NCBI GenBank assembly: GCA_031272345.1
Contig: JAISTZ010000106.1
Span: 1 to 22,626, forward strand
DNA: 22,626 bases
Reading direction: 5' to 3'
DNA from: Spirochaetaceae bacterium
GTDB lineage: Bacteria; Spirochaetota; Spirochaetia; Treponematales; Treponemataceae
Under the pieces are notes generated by a model that was given only the letters and a program-made list of their open reading frames with translations, searched no databases and had not been told where the DNA came from. Each line of letters opens with the position of its first letter. Within the stretch, counting starts at the first letter, position 1. This document shows, one piece after another, positions 1-6,168 of this stretch. A program made the position numbers and the translations under genes.

Positions 1-387
1 CTGGACAAGATGGGGAGCGACCCCCTGTCGGACCTGATACCGGAGAGCATGAAGGAGCCCCTGGAATACTTCGACAGCCTCACCGTAAAGGTTGACTACC
101 GGAACAACCTGATCGCCACAGCGCCGGGCAATGCGGTCGAGTTCAGGATGACCACGGCGAGCGGCCTGGACAAGACCATCCCCATCAACCCCGGCGTAGA
201 CGTCCTCTACTTTGGGCTCTCCAGGGACGAGATAAAAAACCACATCATCGATTCCGGCGGATTTTCCCCGGAAATAAGCTTCGTCATTCCTGCCGGCGGG
301 GCGGCCCTGCGGCGGGGGCCGGACGCGGATATTGCGGCCTTCAACATCACCCTCATTCCCGTCATCGACGGGGAATTCCGGTTTTAA
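1..387 (+). CDS. Hypothetical protein, C-terminal part (5' end outside the window)
   Basis: The reading frame is open from the first base of the window, so the ATG at 10 is probably internal and the gene starts upstream. The visible 129 codons end in TAA at 385-387. The protein has alternating hydrophobic and polar stretches and finishes with a short strand ending in Phe (GEFRF), which is compatible with a beta-rich or envelope protein, but I recognise no family. It lies 12 bases before the next gene, whose ribosome binding site starts right at the stop codon, so the two are very probably co-transcribed. Function unknown; a link to the outer membrane is inferred only from the neighbour. Confidence 0.6.
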   Translation: MDKMGSDPLSDLIPESMKEPLEYFDSLTVKVDYRNNLIATAPGNAVEFRMTTASGLDKTIPINPGVDVLYFGLSRDEIKNHIIDSGGFSPEISFVIPAGGAALRRGPDADIAAFNITLIPVIDGEFRF

Positions 388-399
388 AGGAGGAACGGA

Positions 400-1593
400 A
401 TGAAGCGATTTGCCTGCTGTGTTGTGTTCCTCCTTGCCGTTCTTCCGTCCGTCCGGGCGGAAATGAACGAGCCCCGCCGGGCGGTGGAAGCCGGGATAGA
501 CCTGCGGAGCGTGAACATCGGGAACAACTGGTTCCCCATAAAAAATCTGCTGTTCCCCCAGGACGGCGTCCTGGTGGTCGATTTCTACAAAATGGCCTCG
601 GTGTTGACCGACGGGTTCAAGATTGACGGGACCCTGGACGCAACGCCCTTCTTCTTCAACATCAACGTAAAAAAAATACTCCGGCTCGGCGTGTCCGCGA
701 ATGTCACGGGCTCCTTCGGCCTCACCGTGCCCAGGGACACCCTCGATTTCCTGGCCGGCTACGACAGTGACGGAACCGCAAGCGCCGGAGCCCAGGTGTA
801 CGGCTCGGCCTTCGCGGACCTCTCCCTCTCGGTGGGAACCTTCATCAGGAACTTCGGGGGCCGCGCGGGCGGCGACCTGGGCATAACCCTCATCCCGTCG
901 GTCTTTCTCCCGCTCATGAAGGTCACCCCCGGCTCTTCCATCGAATACACCATGGACAGGGACGGCGTCTCGGCCATGACGGACATCAGCGCCTACGTGA
1001 TTGACTACGGCTCCGTGACTAACCTCGGGGACGCCTATCCCCTCATGGGCTTCGATATTTCCTTCGCTATGGAGTACCCCCTCTCCTCCAAGGTCGACAT
1101 CGCCCTCGGTGTAAAGCACATCCCCATCCGCCCGGGGACCCTCACAAAAAAAGCCGCCCTTGGGGACGGCCAGACCAACAGGGTCAGCGGGGAGGACCTT
1201 ATCGCCGGGGAAGTGGACGGGCTTCTCCCGGACTTTGAAAACATCGCCTTTGAAACGGCGGACCTCCAGGTCTCCCGGCCCATTGAGGCGGGCCTTTCCG
1301 TATCCCTGCGGCCCCTCTCCTGGTTTTCCCTGCTCCCGTCCATCAACCTGGTGTTCGACGAGCCCTTCTTTTTTGAATACAGCCTCGGCACGGAAATCCA
1401 CTGGAAAAAGTGGATCTCCGCGACCCTTTCCACGAACTACGAGGACAGGATCTTCGTGCAGCGGCTGCAACTGGGCTTCAACCTCCGGCTCCTGGAGGTG
1501 GACCTGGCGGTCCAGAGCAGCTCCTCCAATTTCCTGCGGAGCTTCCTCCTTACCGGAGCCGGTTTCGGGGTCGCCTTCAAATTCGGGTGGTGA
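400..1593 (+). CDS. Predicted outer-membrane beta-barrel protein (397 aa)
   Basis: The start ATG is preceded by a strong ribosome binding site (AAAGGAGG, about 386-393). The protein begins with a signal peptide (Lys-Arg, then a hydrophobic core and a VRAE-type cleavage site near residue 20). The mature part is a long series of amphipathic strands rich in Gly, aromatic residues and Asp/Asn turns, and ends with a C-terminal strand closing in FKFGW, as outer-membrane barrels do. This matches the style of spirochaetal barrel-type proteins of the DUF5723 kind, but I cannot confirm the family. The gene follows the partial gene at 1-387 and faces metQ tail-to-tail, with only six bases between the stops. 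Transport or adhesion roles would be guesses. Confidence 0.65.
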   Translation: MKRFACCVVFLLAVLPSVRAEMNEPRRAVEAGIDLRSVNIGNNWFPIKNLLFPQDGVLVVDFYKMASVLTDGFKIDGTLDATPFFFNINVKKILRLGVSANVTGSFGLTVPRDTLDFLAGYDSDGTASAGAQVYGSAFADLSLSVGTFIRNFGGRAGGDLGITLIPSVFLPLMKVTPGSSIEYTMDRDGVSAMTDISAYVIDYGSVTNLGDAYPLMGFDISFAMEYPLSSKVDIALGVKHIPIRPGTLTKKAALGDGQTNRVSGEDLIAGEVDGLLPDFENIAFETADLQVSRPIEAGLSVSLRPLSWFSLLPSINLVFDEPFFFEYSLGTEIHWKKWISATLSTNYEDRIFVQRLQLGFNLRLLEVDLAVQSSSSNFLRSFLLTGAGFGVAFKFGW

Positions 1594-1599
1594 GCGCGC

Positions 1600-2406
1600 C
1601 TAAAACACCGCGATCACTTCGCCGTTGGGGTATTCCCTGTTGATGAAGTCCTTCACCTTCTGGGACTGGAGGGCCTTCACCAAAGCCTTGATCGCCGGGT
1701 CGTTCTCCCTGCCCTGTTTTACCGCCACCACATTGACGTAGGGGGAGGATGCGCCCTCAACAAAAATCCCGTCCCTTTTGGCGTTGAGCCCCGCCGCAAG
1801 GGCATAGTTCCCGTTGATGGTTGCCCCGTCGACATCCTGGAGCACCCTGGGGAGGGTGGCGGCTTCCACTTCCTCAAACACCAGACCCCTGGTGTTCCCG
1901 GCGATGTCCAGGGGGGTGGCCTCCAGACCCGCCCCGCTCTTCAGCGTGATAAGACCCGCCGCTTGCAGGAGCAGGAGCGCCCGGCCCTCGTTGGTTGGGT
2001 CGTTGGGGATGGCGATGCGCGCCCCGGCGGGGATGTCCGCCAGGGACTTGTACTTGCCCGAGTACAGGGCGAAGGGCTCGATGTGCACACCCCCGGCGTT
2101 CACCAGGTGGAAGCCCCTTTCCTTATTGAAGGACTCCAGGTAGGGGATGTGCTGGAAGTAGTTTGCCGCCAGCTCCCCGTTTTCCAGGGCCTCGTTGGGC
2201 ACCACGTAGTCCGTGTACTCGATGACCTCGATCTTGACGCCCTCCTTTGCCAGGTCGTCCTTGACCAGGTTGAGGAGGACCGCGTGGGGGATCGCCGTGG
2301 CCCCGACCTTTATGGCCGCCGAGTCTTTTTTTCCTGCCGCGAAGGCCGGAAAACCGATGAGTCCCGCCGTCGCCAGCAGGAGCAAAACCGCAGAACGATT
2401 TTTCAT
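1600..2406 (-). CDS. metQ: MetQ/NlpA-family substrate-binding protein (methionine ABC importer)
   Basis: Family NLPA (MetQ): the 268-aa protein has the typical opening of the mature domain (IKVGATAIPHA), the YTDYVVPNEAL region, the NYFQHIPYLE motif and the AIPNDPTNEGRALLLL motif. It captures methionine or a related ligand outside the inner membrane for MetN-MetI. The start has a good ribosome binding site (AAGGAG, seven bases upstream). MetQ proteins are usually lipoproteins, yet here the signal region ends in FPAFAAGKKD with no cysteine anywhere, so the protein should be cleaved by signal peptidase I and be free in the periplasm unless retained otherwise. It lies 144 bp after metI and has its own promoter. 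The exact substrate is inferred from the family. Confidence 0.9.
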   Translation of the reverse strand: MKNRSAVLLLLATAGLIGFPAFAAGKKDSAAIKVGATAIPHAVLLNLVKDDLAKEGVKIEVIEYTDYVVPNEALENGELAANYFQHIPYLESFNKERGFHLVNAGGVHIEPFALYSGKYKSLADIPAGARIAIPNDPTNEGRALLLLQAAGLITLKSGAGLEATPLDIAGNTRGLVFEEVEAATLPRVLQDVDGATINGNYALAAGLNAKRDGIFVEGASSPYVNVVAVKQGRENDPAIKALVKALQSQKVKDFINREYPNGEVIAVF

Positions 2407-2445
2407 TTTTTTCTCCTTGATAATTCCTATAGGTTTAGTATGAAA

Positions 2446-2474
2446 ACTTTAGTGACGAAGCTTGCCCGTGTCAA
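2446..2474 (-). promoter_or_regulatory. Sigma70-type promoter of metQ
   Basis: On the minus strand, TTGACA (2474-2469) is followed after exactly 17 bases by TAAAGT (2451-2446). Transcription would start about 35 bases before the metQ ATG. It lets the binding protein be expressed in excess over the permease and ATPase. Confidence 0.65.
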
Positions 2475-2550
2475 GGGGAATTGCCGCAAAACGTGAATTT
2501 TCTATCATTTTTTTGCCGCGATGAAAAGCATCGAGTTTTTCAGCGCTTCC

Positions 2551-3213
2551 CTAGCGCTTTGCCATGAGGCGGGCGCTCAGTTTTGACCCCGCAAACTGGA
2601 TGACCTCCACCAGGACGATGATGACCACCACCGCGGCGGCCATCACGCCGGGCCTGAAACGCTGGTAGCCGTAGCGAATCGCCAGGTCCCCCAGGCCGCC
2701 CCCGCCGATGGCCCCGGCCATGGCCGAGTAGCCGATCAGGTTGATGATGGTGAGGGTGACCCCGGACACCAGGGCGGGCAGGGCCTCCGGAAGGAGCACC
2801 TTGCGGATTATCTGCATGTTCGTGGACCCCATGGCCCGGGCCGCGGCAATCACCCCGGGATTCACCTCCTTCAGGGCGGTCTCAATCACCCTGGCAACGA
2901 AGGGGGCCGCCGCAATCGACAGGGGCACGATCGTGGCCCTGGTGCCGATGGCCGTGCCCACGATGAGCCGGGAGAGGGGGAAGAGCAGAATCATCAGTAT
3001 GATGAACGGGAAGGACCGCATGGTGTTCACGATCCGGGAGACCGCCTGATTCAGAACCGGCCTGGGGGCGATTCCCCCCTCCGGGCTGGTGACGCAGAGG
3101 ATTATCCCCAGGGGCAGCCCCAGGATCACGGAGAACACCGTGGAAAGGAGGACCATCACCAGGGTCTGTCCCGTAGCCGCCCTTACGAGCCGGAACAGGG
3201 CTTCAGCGTCCAT
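2551..3213 (-). CDS. metI: MetI-family ABC transporter permease
   Basis: A 220-aa integral membrane protein of the MetI type: about five hydrophobic segments and the cytoplasmic EAA loop (AARAMGSTNMQIIRKVLLPEA), which docks on the ATPase. It forms the methionine pore with MetN. I chose the ATG at 3213 (MDAEALFRLV); an in-frame start at 3303 would add 30 Arg/Gly-rich residues that look like a shadow of metN coding sequence. With the start at 3213 the gene overlaps the metN stop by 11 bp, which indicates translational coupling. No terminator with a U-run is visible after it, and metQ follows on the same strand. Confidence 0.9.
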   Translation of the reverse strand: MDAEALFRLVRAATGQTLVMVLLSTVFSVILGLPLGIILCVTSPEGGIAPRPVLNQAVSRIVNTMRSFPFIILMILLFPLSRLIVGTAIGTRATIVPLSIAAAPFVARVIETALKEVNPGVIAAARAMGSTNMQIIRKVLLPEALPALVSGVTLTIINLIGYSAMAGAIGGGGLGDLAIRYGYQRFRPGVMAAAVVVIIVLVEVIQFAGSKLSARLMAKR

Positions 3214-4012
3214 CACGGGCCCCCTCCGGTTCAGCCGGCCCCAGGGTCCGCAGGAAGTCCCTGGTGACCTCCGACGCCGGAGCCGCGAAGACCTCCCGCA
3301 CACTGCCGGTCTCGGTTATGCGCCCCTTGTCCAGGACCGCCACGTAGTCGCAGGTCTCCCGGACCACCTCCATCTGGTGGGTTATCATGAGCACCGTAAT
3401 CCCCAAGGTCCGCTGAAGCCGCCGGATCAGCGCCAGAATCGACCGGGTGGTCTGGGGGTCCAGGGCGCTGGTGGCTTCGTCGCAGAAGAGGATGTCCGGG
3501 TTGTTCGCCAGGGCGCGGGCAATGGCGATCCGCTGCTTCTGTCCCCCCGAAAGGGCGCTCACCGGGGAGGCGCCCCTGTCCGAGAGTTCCACCAGGCCCA
3601 GGAGCTCCGCCGTGCGCGCGGCGATTTCGTCCCTGGACTTGCCGCAAATTTCCAGCGGGTAGGCGATGTTGCCCCCGGCGGTGCGGGAGGAGAACAGGTT
3701 GAAGTTCTGGAAAATCATGCCGTTCCGCCGGCGCTTCTGAATCATCTCCCCGGAGGCAAGGGAATCGACCCGCTCGCCGCCGTAGAAGACCGCGCCGGAC
3801 TCGGGCGTTTCCAGGAGGCTCGCCAGCCTGTGGAGGGTGGACTGTCCGGCCCCGCTCTTGCCGATGACCCCGAAGATGCTGTTTTGGGGGATGTCCAGGG
3901 TGACTCCCCTGAGGGCCTCGATTGCGGCGCCCCCCGTGCCGGCCCCGGCGGCCCGTGAACGCGAAGGGGAGAGGGGATAGGTTTTGTGCAGGCCTTCCAG
4001 GCGGATACGCAT
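3203..4012 (-). CDS. metN: MetN-like ABC transporter ATPase with an altered Walker A and no C-terminal regulatory domain
   Basis: ABC ATPase of the MetN type, 269 aa. The Q-loop (FQNFNLF, Gln102), the signature LSGGQKQR (154-161), Walker B (ILFCDEA, Asp178-Glu179) and the H-loop (THQ, His212) are all normal. Walker A, however, reads GKSGAGQST (51-59): the invariant lysine that contacts ATP phosphates is glutamine (CAG codon on the minus strand, near 3842-3844). A second oddity is the length: typical MetN has about 340 residues with a C-terminal NIL/ACT-like domain that senses methionine; this one ends about 20 residues after the usual nucleotide-binding domain, so substrate trans-inhibition should be absent. 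There is also a loose Ser/Arg/Gly/Ala-rich loop at residues 13-31. First gene of a metN-metI unit. Confidence 0.85.
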   Translation of the reverse strand: MRIRLEGLHKTYPLSPSRSRAAGAGTGGAAIEALRGVTLDIPQNSIFGVIGKSGAGQSTLHRLASLLETPESGAVFYGGERVDSLASGEMIQKRRRNGMIFQNFNLFSSRTAGGNIAYPLEICGKSRDEIAARTAELLGLVELSDRGASPVSALSGGQKQRIAIARALANNPDILFCDEATSALDPQTTRSILALIRRLQRTLGITVLMITHQMEVVRETCDYVAVLDKGRITETGSVREVFAAPASEVTRDFLRTLGPAEPEGARDGR

Positions 4013-4030
4013 GATTGTTCCGTTCCGGCA

Positions 4031-4059
4031 AGTATACGGAAAAAACAGGGGCAGGGCAA
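4031..4059 (-). promoter_or_regulatory. Probable promoter of metN-metI
   Basis: On the minus strand TTGCCC (4059-4054) is separated by 17 bases from TATACT (4036-4031), leaving a leader of only about 12-15 bases before the metN ATG. No SAM or methionine riboswitch-like leader fits into that space. Confidence 0.5.
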
Positions 4060-4113
4060 CAGGAATTTCAAACCCAGAGGCCCGTCCCGCTATCCCGCTT
4101 TCAAATACGTTTT

Positions 4114-4296
4114 TTAAGGTTTTTTGATTTCGCTATTGACTTTCCGCAAAAAACGTGCGATATTGGATGTAGAAACTCCGGGCGCATTTCCGGTATCCAT
4201 TCCGTTGGTGGCTGCGCCTTGGGGTTTTTTTATTATTTCGTGCCGGGAAGAGGGGACGAATGCCCTACCGTCAAAAACAGCCTTTACTGCTTCCAT
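4114..4296 (-). pseudogene. Possible remnant of a DUF104/AF2212-type antitoxin gene
   Basis: The 60-codon frame starts MEAVKAVFDGRAFVPS, which resembles the opening of short antitoxins of the DUF104 (AF2212-like) type, whose N-terminus usually reads like M-x-x-V-x-A-x-[FY]-D-G-K-x-[FL]-x-P. After about 16 residues the resemblance ends and the rest has no family character. I see no good ribosome binding site. It may therefore be the left-over 5' end of a toxin-antitoxin gene; alternatively a chance reading frame. No toxin gene is next to it. Confidence 0.3.
4137..4168. repeat. Decayed single copy of the 32-bp palindromic repeat (tentative)
   Basis: The left arm GACTTTCCGCA (4138-4148) nearly matches the arm of the tandem units at 16211-16306, and after a short A-rich loop the right arm begins with TGCG (4156-4159) but then diverges. 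The match is partial, so this could be chance in an AT-rich patch. Confidence 0.3.
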
Positions 4297-4304
4297 GTTT
4301 ATAT

Positions 4305-4316
4305 CTTACCGGTAAG
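4305..4316. promoter_or_regulatory. Perfect 12-bp palindrome (possible operator)
   Basis: CTTACCGGTAAG is a perfect inverted repeat located eight bases upstream of the ATG of the antitoxin-like remnant (4296, minus strand). Antitoxins often bind such sites at their own promoter. No regulator is assigned. Confidence 0.3.
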
Positions 4317-4343
4317 GAGCATTTCTGTCAACATGCTCCCCAC

Positions 4344-4380
4344 AAAAATTACGCCCGGCATGGTCTACACCACACCGAGC
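4344..4380 (-). terminator. Intrinsic terminator of the cassette A membrane protein gene
   Basis: Read on the minus strand, a 6-bp stem (GCTCGG with CCGGGC, one G-U pair; 4380-4375 and 4358-4353) encloses an inner TGG/CCA stem and is followed by a short U-run (4350-4344). It has the same design and similar sequence as the terminator at 16353-16389 behind the cassette B membrane protein gene. Confidence 0.6.
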
Positions 4381-4437
4381 GCAAAGAAAAATAACCGTCT
4401 CTCCGGTGTCAGTACCTTGGCAATGGAGCCAGGGGTG

Positions 4438-5107
4438 TTACAGTTTGAAGGTCAAGCCGGCGGTGGCGAATTTAGCGCCGAAAGCATCCACTGTGGATGT
4501 GTATTTCCCAAAGATGTCCAGGTCCATTGTCATGTCGTAGGGAAGCACATACCGTTCAAAACCGACCTCAACAAAGACGCCGAGATTGCGGGTGAAAAAA
4601 TACCGCGCCCCCAGGTCAAACCCAAAAGCAAATCCCATTGGATTACTCAATGTGATGGTCTTTGAGTCCGTGATGTCACCGGTCCAGAAGCCAATCGCAT
4701 AGCCGGCTTTTCCGAGGGCATAAATATCAAGATTCTTTATGCCCAGGTCCGGATGGTACCCGATGCGCAGAAAGATGGGTATCAAGCCGAGGGCGGCATC
4801 GGATTTGCCGGAGGCGGCAAAGTCGGAGCCTATGCCAACCGTCGCAAAGTCATACCCCGTTTCGAGCCCCGCGGTCAAACCCGCCCAGGGCAGGGCGTAA
4901 TCCCGCCAGGGACCCCCCCAGGAGCGTGTTGACAGGGTCTCCAGAGGAGGTGGAGAGGTCAGGTATCAAGAATAACCCAAACCCAAAGCCGCCGCTAATC
5001 AGGACGTTCCCCGGCTGCACGCAGTCAGGACCATGCGCAAAGGACAGGGCAAAGCCAGAACCACCGATGAGCGCCGCAAGCAACGCCACAACCACAAATT
5101 TTTTCAT
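4438..5107 (-). pseudogene. Outer-membrane beta-barrel protein (cassette A), frameshifted in a run of seven G
   Basis: Two overlapping frames make one gene. The first (5107-4850) carries a good ribosome binding site (AAGGAGT), a signal peptide (MKKFVVVALLAALIGG...) and the first strands; the second (from about 4920 to the stop at 4438) carries the remaining barrel strands and a typical C-terminal strand (FATAGLTFKL). They join if the run of seven G in coding direction (4919-4913) is read as six: the protein then continues LLGGPWRDYALPW and has about 222 residues. As written, translation stops at 4850 after 85 residues. The cause may be a sequencing error, a true mutation, or slippage-based phase variation. 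The gene lies 56 bp behind the small gene 5164-5373 and is very likely co-transcribed with it. Its codon use is visibly less GC-rich than that of metNIQ or cbiMQO. A surface or pore role is inferred. Confidence 0.75.
4913..4919 (-). repeat. Homopolymer of seven G (coding direction) at the frameshift
   Basis: Seven C on the plus strand, read as seven G by the minus-strand gene. A change by one base switches between a truncated and a full-length barrel protein. Confidence 0.85.
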
Positions 5108-5163
5108 GTTTTACTCCTTTTGGATAGTAAAAACCCGCGTTTAAAGTCCGCCGACTGTTATTT

Positions 5164-5373
5164 TTACCGCCCCATACGAGGCGGTTTTTCCCGTAAAGAA
5201 TCGCCCGCTCCAGGGGCGCGGTCCGCTATGTGGGGAATTTCCCCAAGTTTTTGAGTCAGGGCCTCCACAAACGCCCTGCCCCCTTCATCGAGCCGCCTAA
5301 AACCCGAAAAGAGGCGGATTTTCCGCTCCTGCAAGGCGCAACCGGTGTGTTTCGTTCTGCCTTCCGCAATCAT
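5164..5373 (-). CDS. Small conserved cassette protein (69 aa), homologous to 16966-17136
   Basis: I do not recognise a known family. The core (LQERKIRLFSGFRRLDE, then GGRAFVEALTQKL) aligns with the small protein of cassette B (LQEKHARLVLAYRRMNG, then RGRGVLEALTRKL), showing that it is a real conserved gene. Both are basic, helical and without a signal peptide, so they are probably cytoplasmic; the alternating Arg/Lys and Leu pattern would suit a small DNA- or protein-binding helical unit. I chose the ATG at 5373 with GAGGATGGAG upstream; a TTG at 5397 would add eight residues. It is the first gene of the minus-strand unit that continues into the membrane protein gene. A stem (5166-5185) spans the stop codon, as at the cassette B counterpart. 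Confidence 0.6.
   Translation of the reverse strand: MIAEGRTKHTGCALQERKIRLFSGFRRLDEGGRAFVEALTQKLGEIPHIADRAPGAGDSLREKPPRMGR
5166..5189. terminator. Stem-loop at the end of the small cassette A gene
   Basis: ACCGCC (5166-5171) and GGCGGT (5180-5185) form a stem followed by TTTTT on the plus strand. The counterpart in cassette B is the perfect AAACCGC/GCGGTTT hairpin at 16951-16967. On the minus strand it sits between the two cassette genes and could tune the ratio of small protein to membrane protein. Confidence 0.4.
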
Positions 5374-5405
5374 GTCTCCATCCTCAAAATTCCTCAATGA
5401 GGAGC

Positions 5406-5434
5406 ATTTTAGAACCTTTTAATGCACGAGTCAA
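5406..5434 (-). promoter_or_regulatory. Promoter of the cassette A small gene / membrane protein unit
   Basis: Minus strand TTGACT (5434-5429), 17 bases, TAAAAT (5411-5406). It lies back to back with the regulator promoter at 5455-5483, so the XRE protein is well placed to control both. Confidence 0.65.
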
Positions 5435-5454
5435 GTCATGGTTGTGTTAAAACC

Positions 5455-5483
5455 TTGTTTTTAGGGGGAATTTTTGCTATTAT
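5455..5483 (+). promoter_or_regulatory. Promoter of the cassette A XRE regulator gene
   Basis: TTGTTT (5455-5460), 17 bases, TATTAT (5478-5483). Transcription would begin only about 8 bases before the ATG at 5498, giving an almost leaderless mRNA. Confidence 0.55.
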
Positions 5484-5497
5484 TTTTCAGGTTTCAG

Positions 5498-5878
5498 ATG
5501 GTTGAAGACAGTGAAAAAATCGGGAGACGGATAATAGAGCTACGCAAGGCATTGGGACTGACGCAAAAACAGTTCGCCGAGGGCGCCAAACTGAGCAGAA
5601 CCCACATCGGCTCGGTCGAATCCAATCAGCGGACAATCAACGACCGGATCATCCGGCTCATCTGCGTGGCCTACGGGGTGAACGAAACCTGGCTCCGTAC
5701 CGGGGTGGGCTCCATGTGGCAGGATGTGGACGACGCGCGGCTCCAGGGCATCTACGCGCGGTTCAAAGACCTCGACGAATACCTCCAGGAATATGTGCTC
5801 AAACAGATAGACCTCTACCTTGAAATCCAGGCGCGGCAGCGCGCCGACCTGGCCCAGGCACAGGGGAAGACCCCGTAG
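5498..5878 (+). CDS. XRE-family helix-turn-helix transcriptional regulator (cassette A)
   Basis: A 126-aa regulator. Residues about 8-60 form an XRE-type five-helix domain (IGRRIIELRKALGLTQKQFA, then LSRTHIGSVE as the recognition helix), followed by the NDRIIRLICVAYGVNETWLRTG segment found in many phage-type repressors, and a C-terminal helix rich in Leu/Tyr that may serve dimerisation. It is the likely DNA-binding switch for the divergently transcribed small gene and membrane protein. Start choice: ATG 5498 fits the promoter and aligns with the start of the cassette B homologue; a TTG at 5474 with AGGGGG upstream is the alternative, but it would lie upstream of the predicted -10 box. It shares the NDR-I-ICxxYGVNExWLRTGxG block with 17282-17641. 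Confidence 0.85.
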   Translation: MVEDSEKIGRRIIELRKALGLTQKQFAEGAKLSRTHIGSVESNQRTINDRIIRLICVAYGVNETWLRTGVGSMWQDVDDARLQGIYARFKDLDEYLQEYVLKQIDLYLEIQARQRADLAQAQGKTP

Positions 5879-5910
5879 GGCCCCAAATTCAACCACGGCA
5901 GATTAGCTCA

Positions 5911-5938
5911 GGGGCTGCCGGGCCGCCCGGCAGACCCC
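5911..5938 (+). terminator. Strong GC hairpin after the cassette A regulator
   Basis: GGGG-CTGCCGGG pairs with CCCGGCAG-A-CCCC around a 3-base loop, a 12-bp stem with one bulge, 33 bases behind the XRE stop. There is no U-run directly after it, so it may be a weak terminator or an mRNA end-protecting structure. Confidence 0.45.
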
Positions 5939-6006
5939 TCCAATGCGGTGTATTGACGTGTTGATTTTGTTCGTGGTTCGTGTCGTTTTTAATTTGCAAT
6001 TCCTGC

Positions 6007-6035
6007 TTGACACAGGCGCGGACGCCCGCTAGGAT
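6007..6035 (+). promoter_or_regulatory. Promoter of the cbiMQO operon
   Basis: TTGACA (6007-6012), 17 bases, TAGGAT (6030-6035). Transcription should start near 6042, leaving a leader of about 127 bases before the cbiM start. Confidence 0.7.
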
Positions 6036-6041
6036 GGGGCA

Positions 6042-6131
6042 ATCCCTTCCGCCATGAAGGCCGGGGGGCGGGAAGAAAGCCATGAAGGCTCGCGGTTTGA
6101 AGGGCAGACCGGTCTTCGCGGCTTTTTTTTT
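6042..6131 (+). promoter_or_regulatory. Structured cbiM leader with intrinsic terminator (candidate attenuator or riboswitch)
   Basis: The leader contains a first hairpin (CTTCCGCC near 6046 pairing with GGCGGGAAG near 6067-6074) and then a terminator hairpin. In the latter AAAGCC-A-TGAAG pairs with CTTCG-C-GGCTTT, one mismatch only, with an inner CGGTTT/AGACCG stem, followed by nine T (6123-6131). The 11-mer GCCATGAAGGC occurs twice (6051-6061 and 6079-6089); the second copy belongs to the terminator stem, and the first could pair with the same 3' strand instead. This is how attenuators and riboswitch expression platforms work. I cannot match it to the cobalamin or NiCo riboswitch consensus. 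A metal or cobalamin ligand is inferred from the operon downstream. Confidence 0.5.
6077..6131 (+). terminator. Intrinsic terminator inside the cbiM leader
   Basis: Long GC-rich stem with nine T immediately after it. Because a promoter lies between the XRE gene and this hairpin, it is more likely to act on the cbiM transcript itself than on the regulator gene. Confidence 0.65.
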
Positions 6132-6168
6132 CGTGGCGGCGAAGGCCGTCACAGTGTAAGGAGTGATT

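Larger units (their letters stand above)
4013..4437. other. Gene-poor stretch between metN and cassette A
   Basis: This 425-bp stretch has no intact gene that I can support. From left to right it holds the metN promoter, an AT-rich patch with a decayed copy of the palindromic repeat seen at 16211-16306, the remnant of an antitoxin-like reading frame (4114-4296, minus), a perfect 12-bp palindrome (4305-4316), and the terminator of the cassette A membrane protein gene (4344-4380). It is clearly poorer in G+C than its surroundings. It looks like an insertion or decay site. Confidence 0.5.

Noticed and set aside
2515..2560. Terminator after metI (CGATG/CATCG hairpin at about 2520-2535)
   Set aside because: Only a 5-bp stem, and on the minus strand it is followed by A, not T. 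It is too weak to claim.
4013..4100. SAM or other methionine riboswitch before metN
   Set aside because: The predicted transcription start leaves only about 12-15 bases of leader; no structured leader seen. The metQ leader is likewise only about 35 bases.
5894..5990. tRNA-like start (GATTAGCTCAGG resembles a D-arm, GGTTCGTGTC resembles a T-arm)
   Set aside because: No acceptor stem pairing, no anticodon stem, wrong spacing and no CCA-side match. The region is better explained as a GC hairpin followed by AT-rich spacer.
6042..6168. Classical cobalamin riboswitch before cbiM
   Set aside because: The conserved GCCACTG box and the expected length of about 200 bases are absent.
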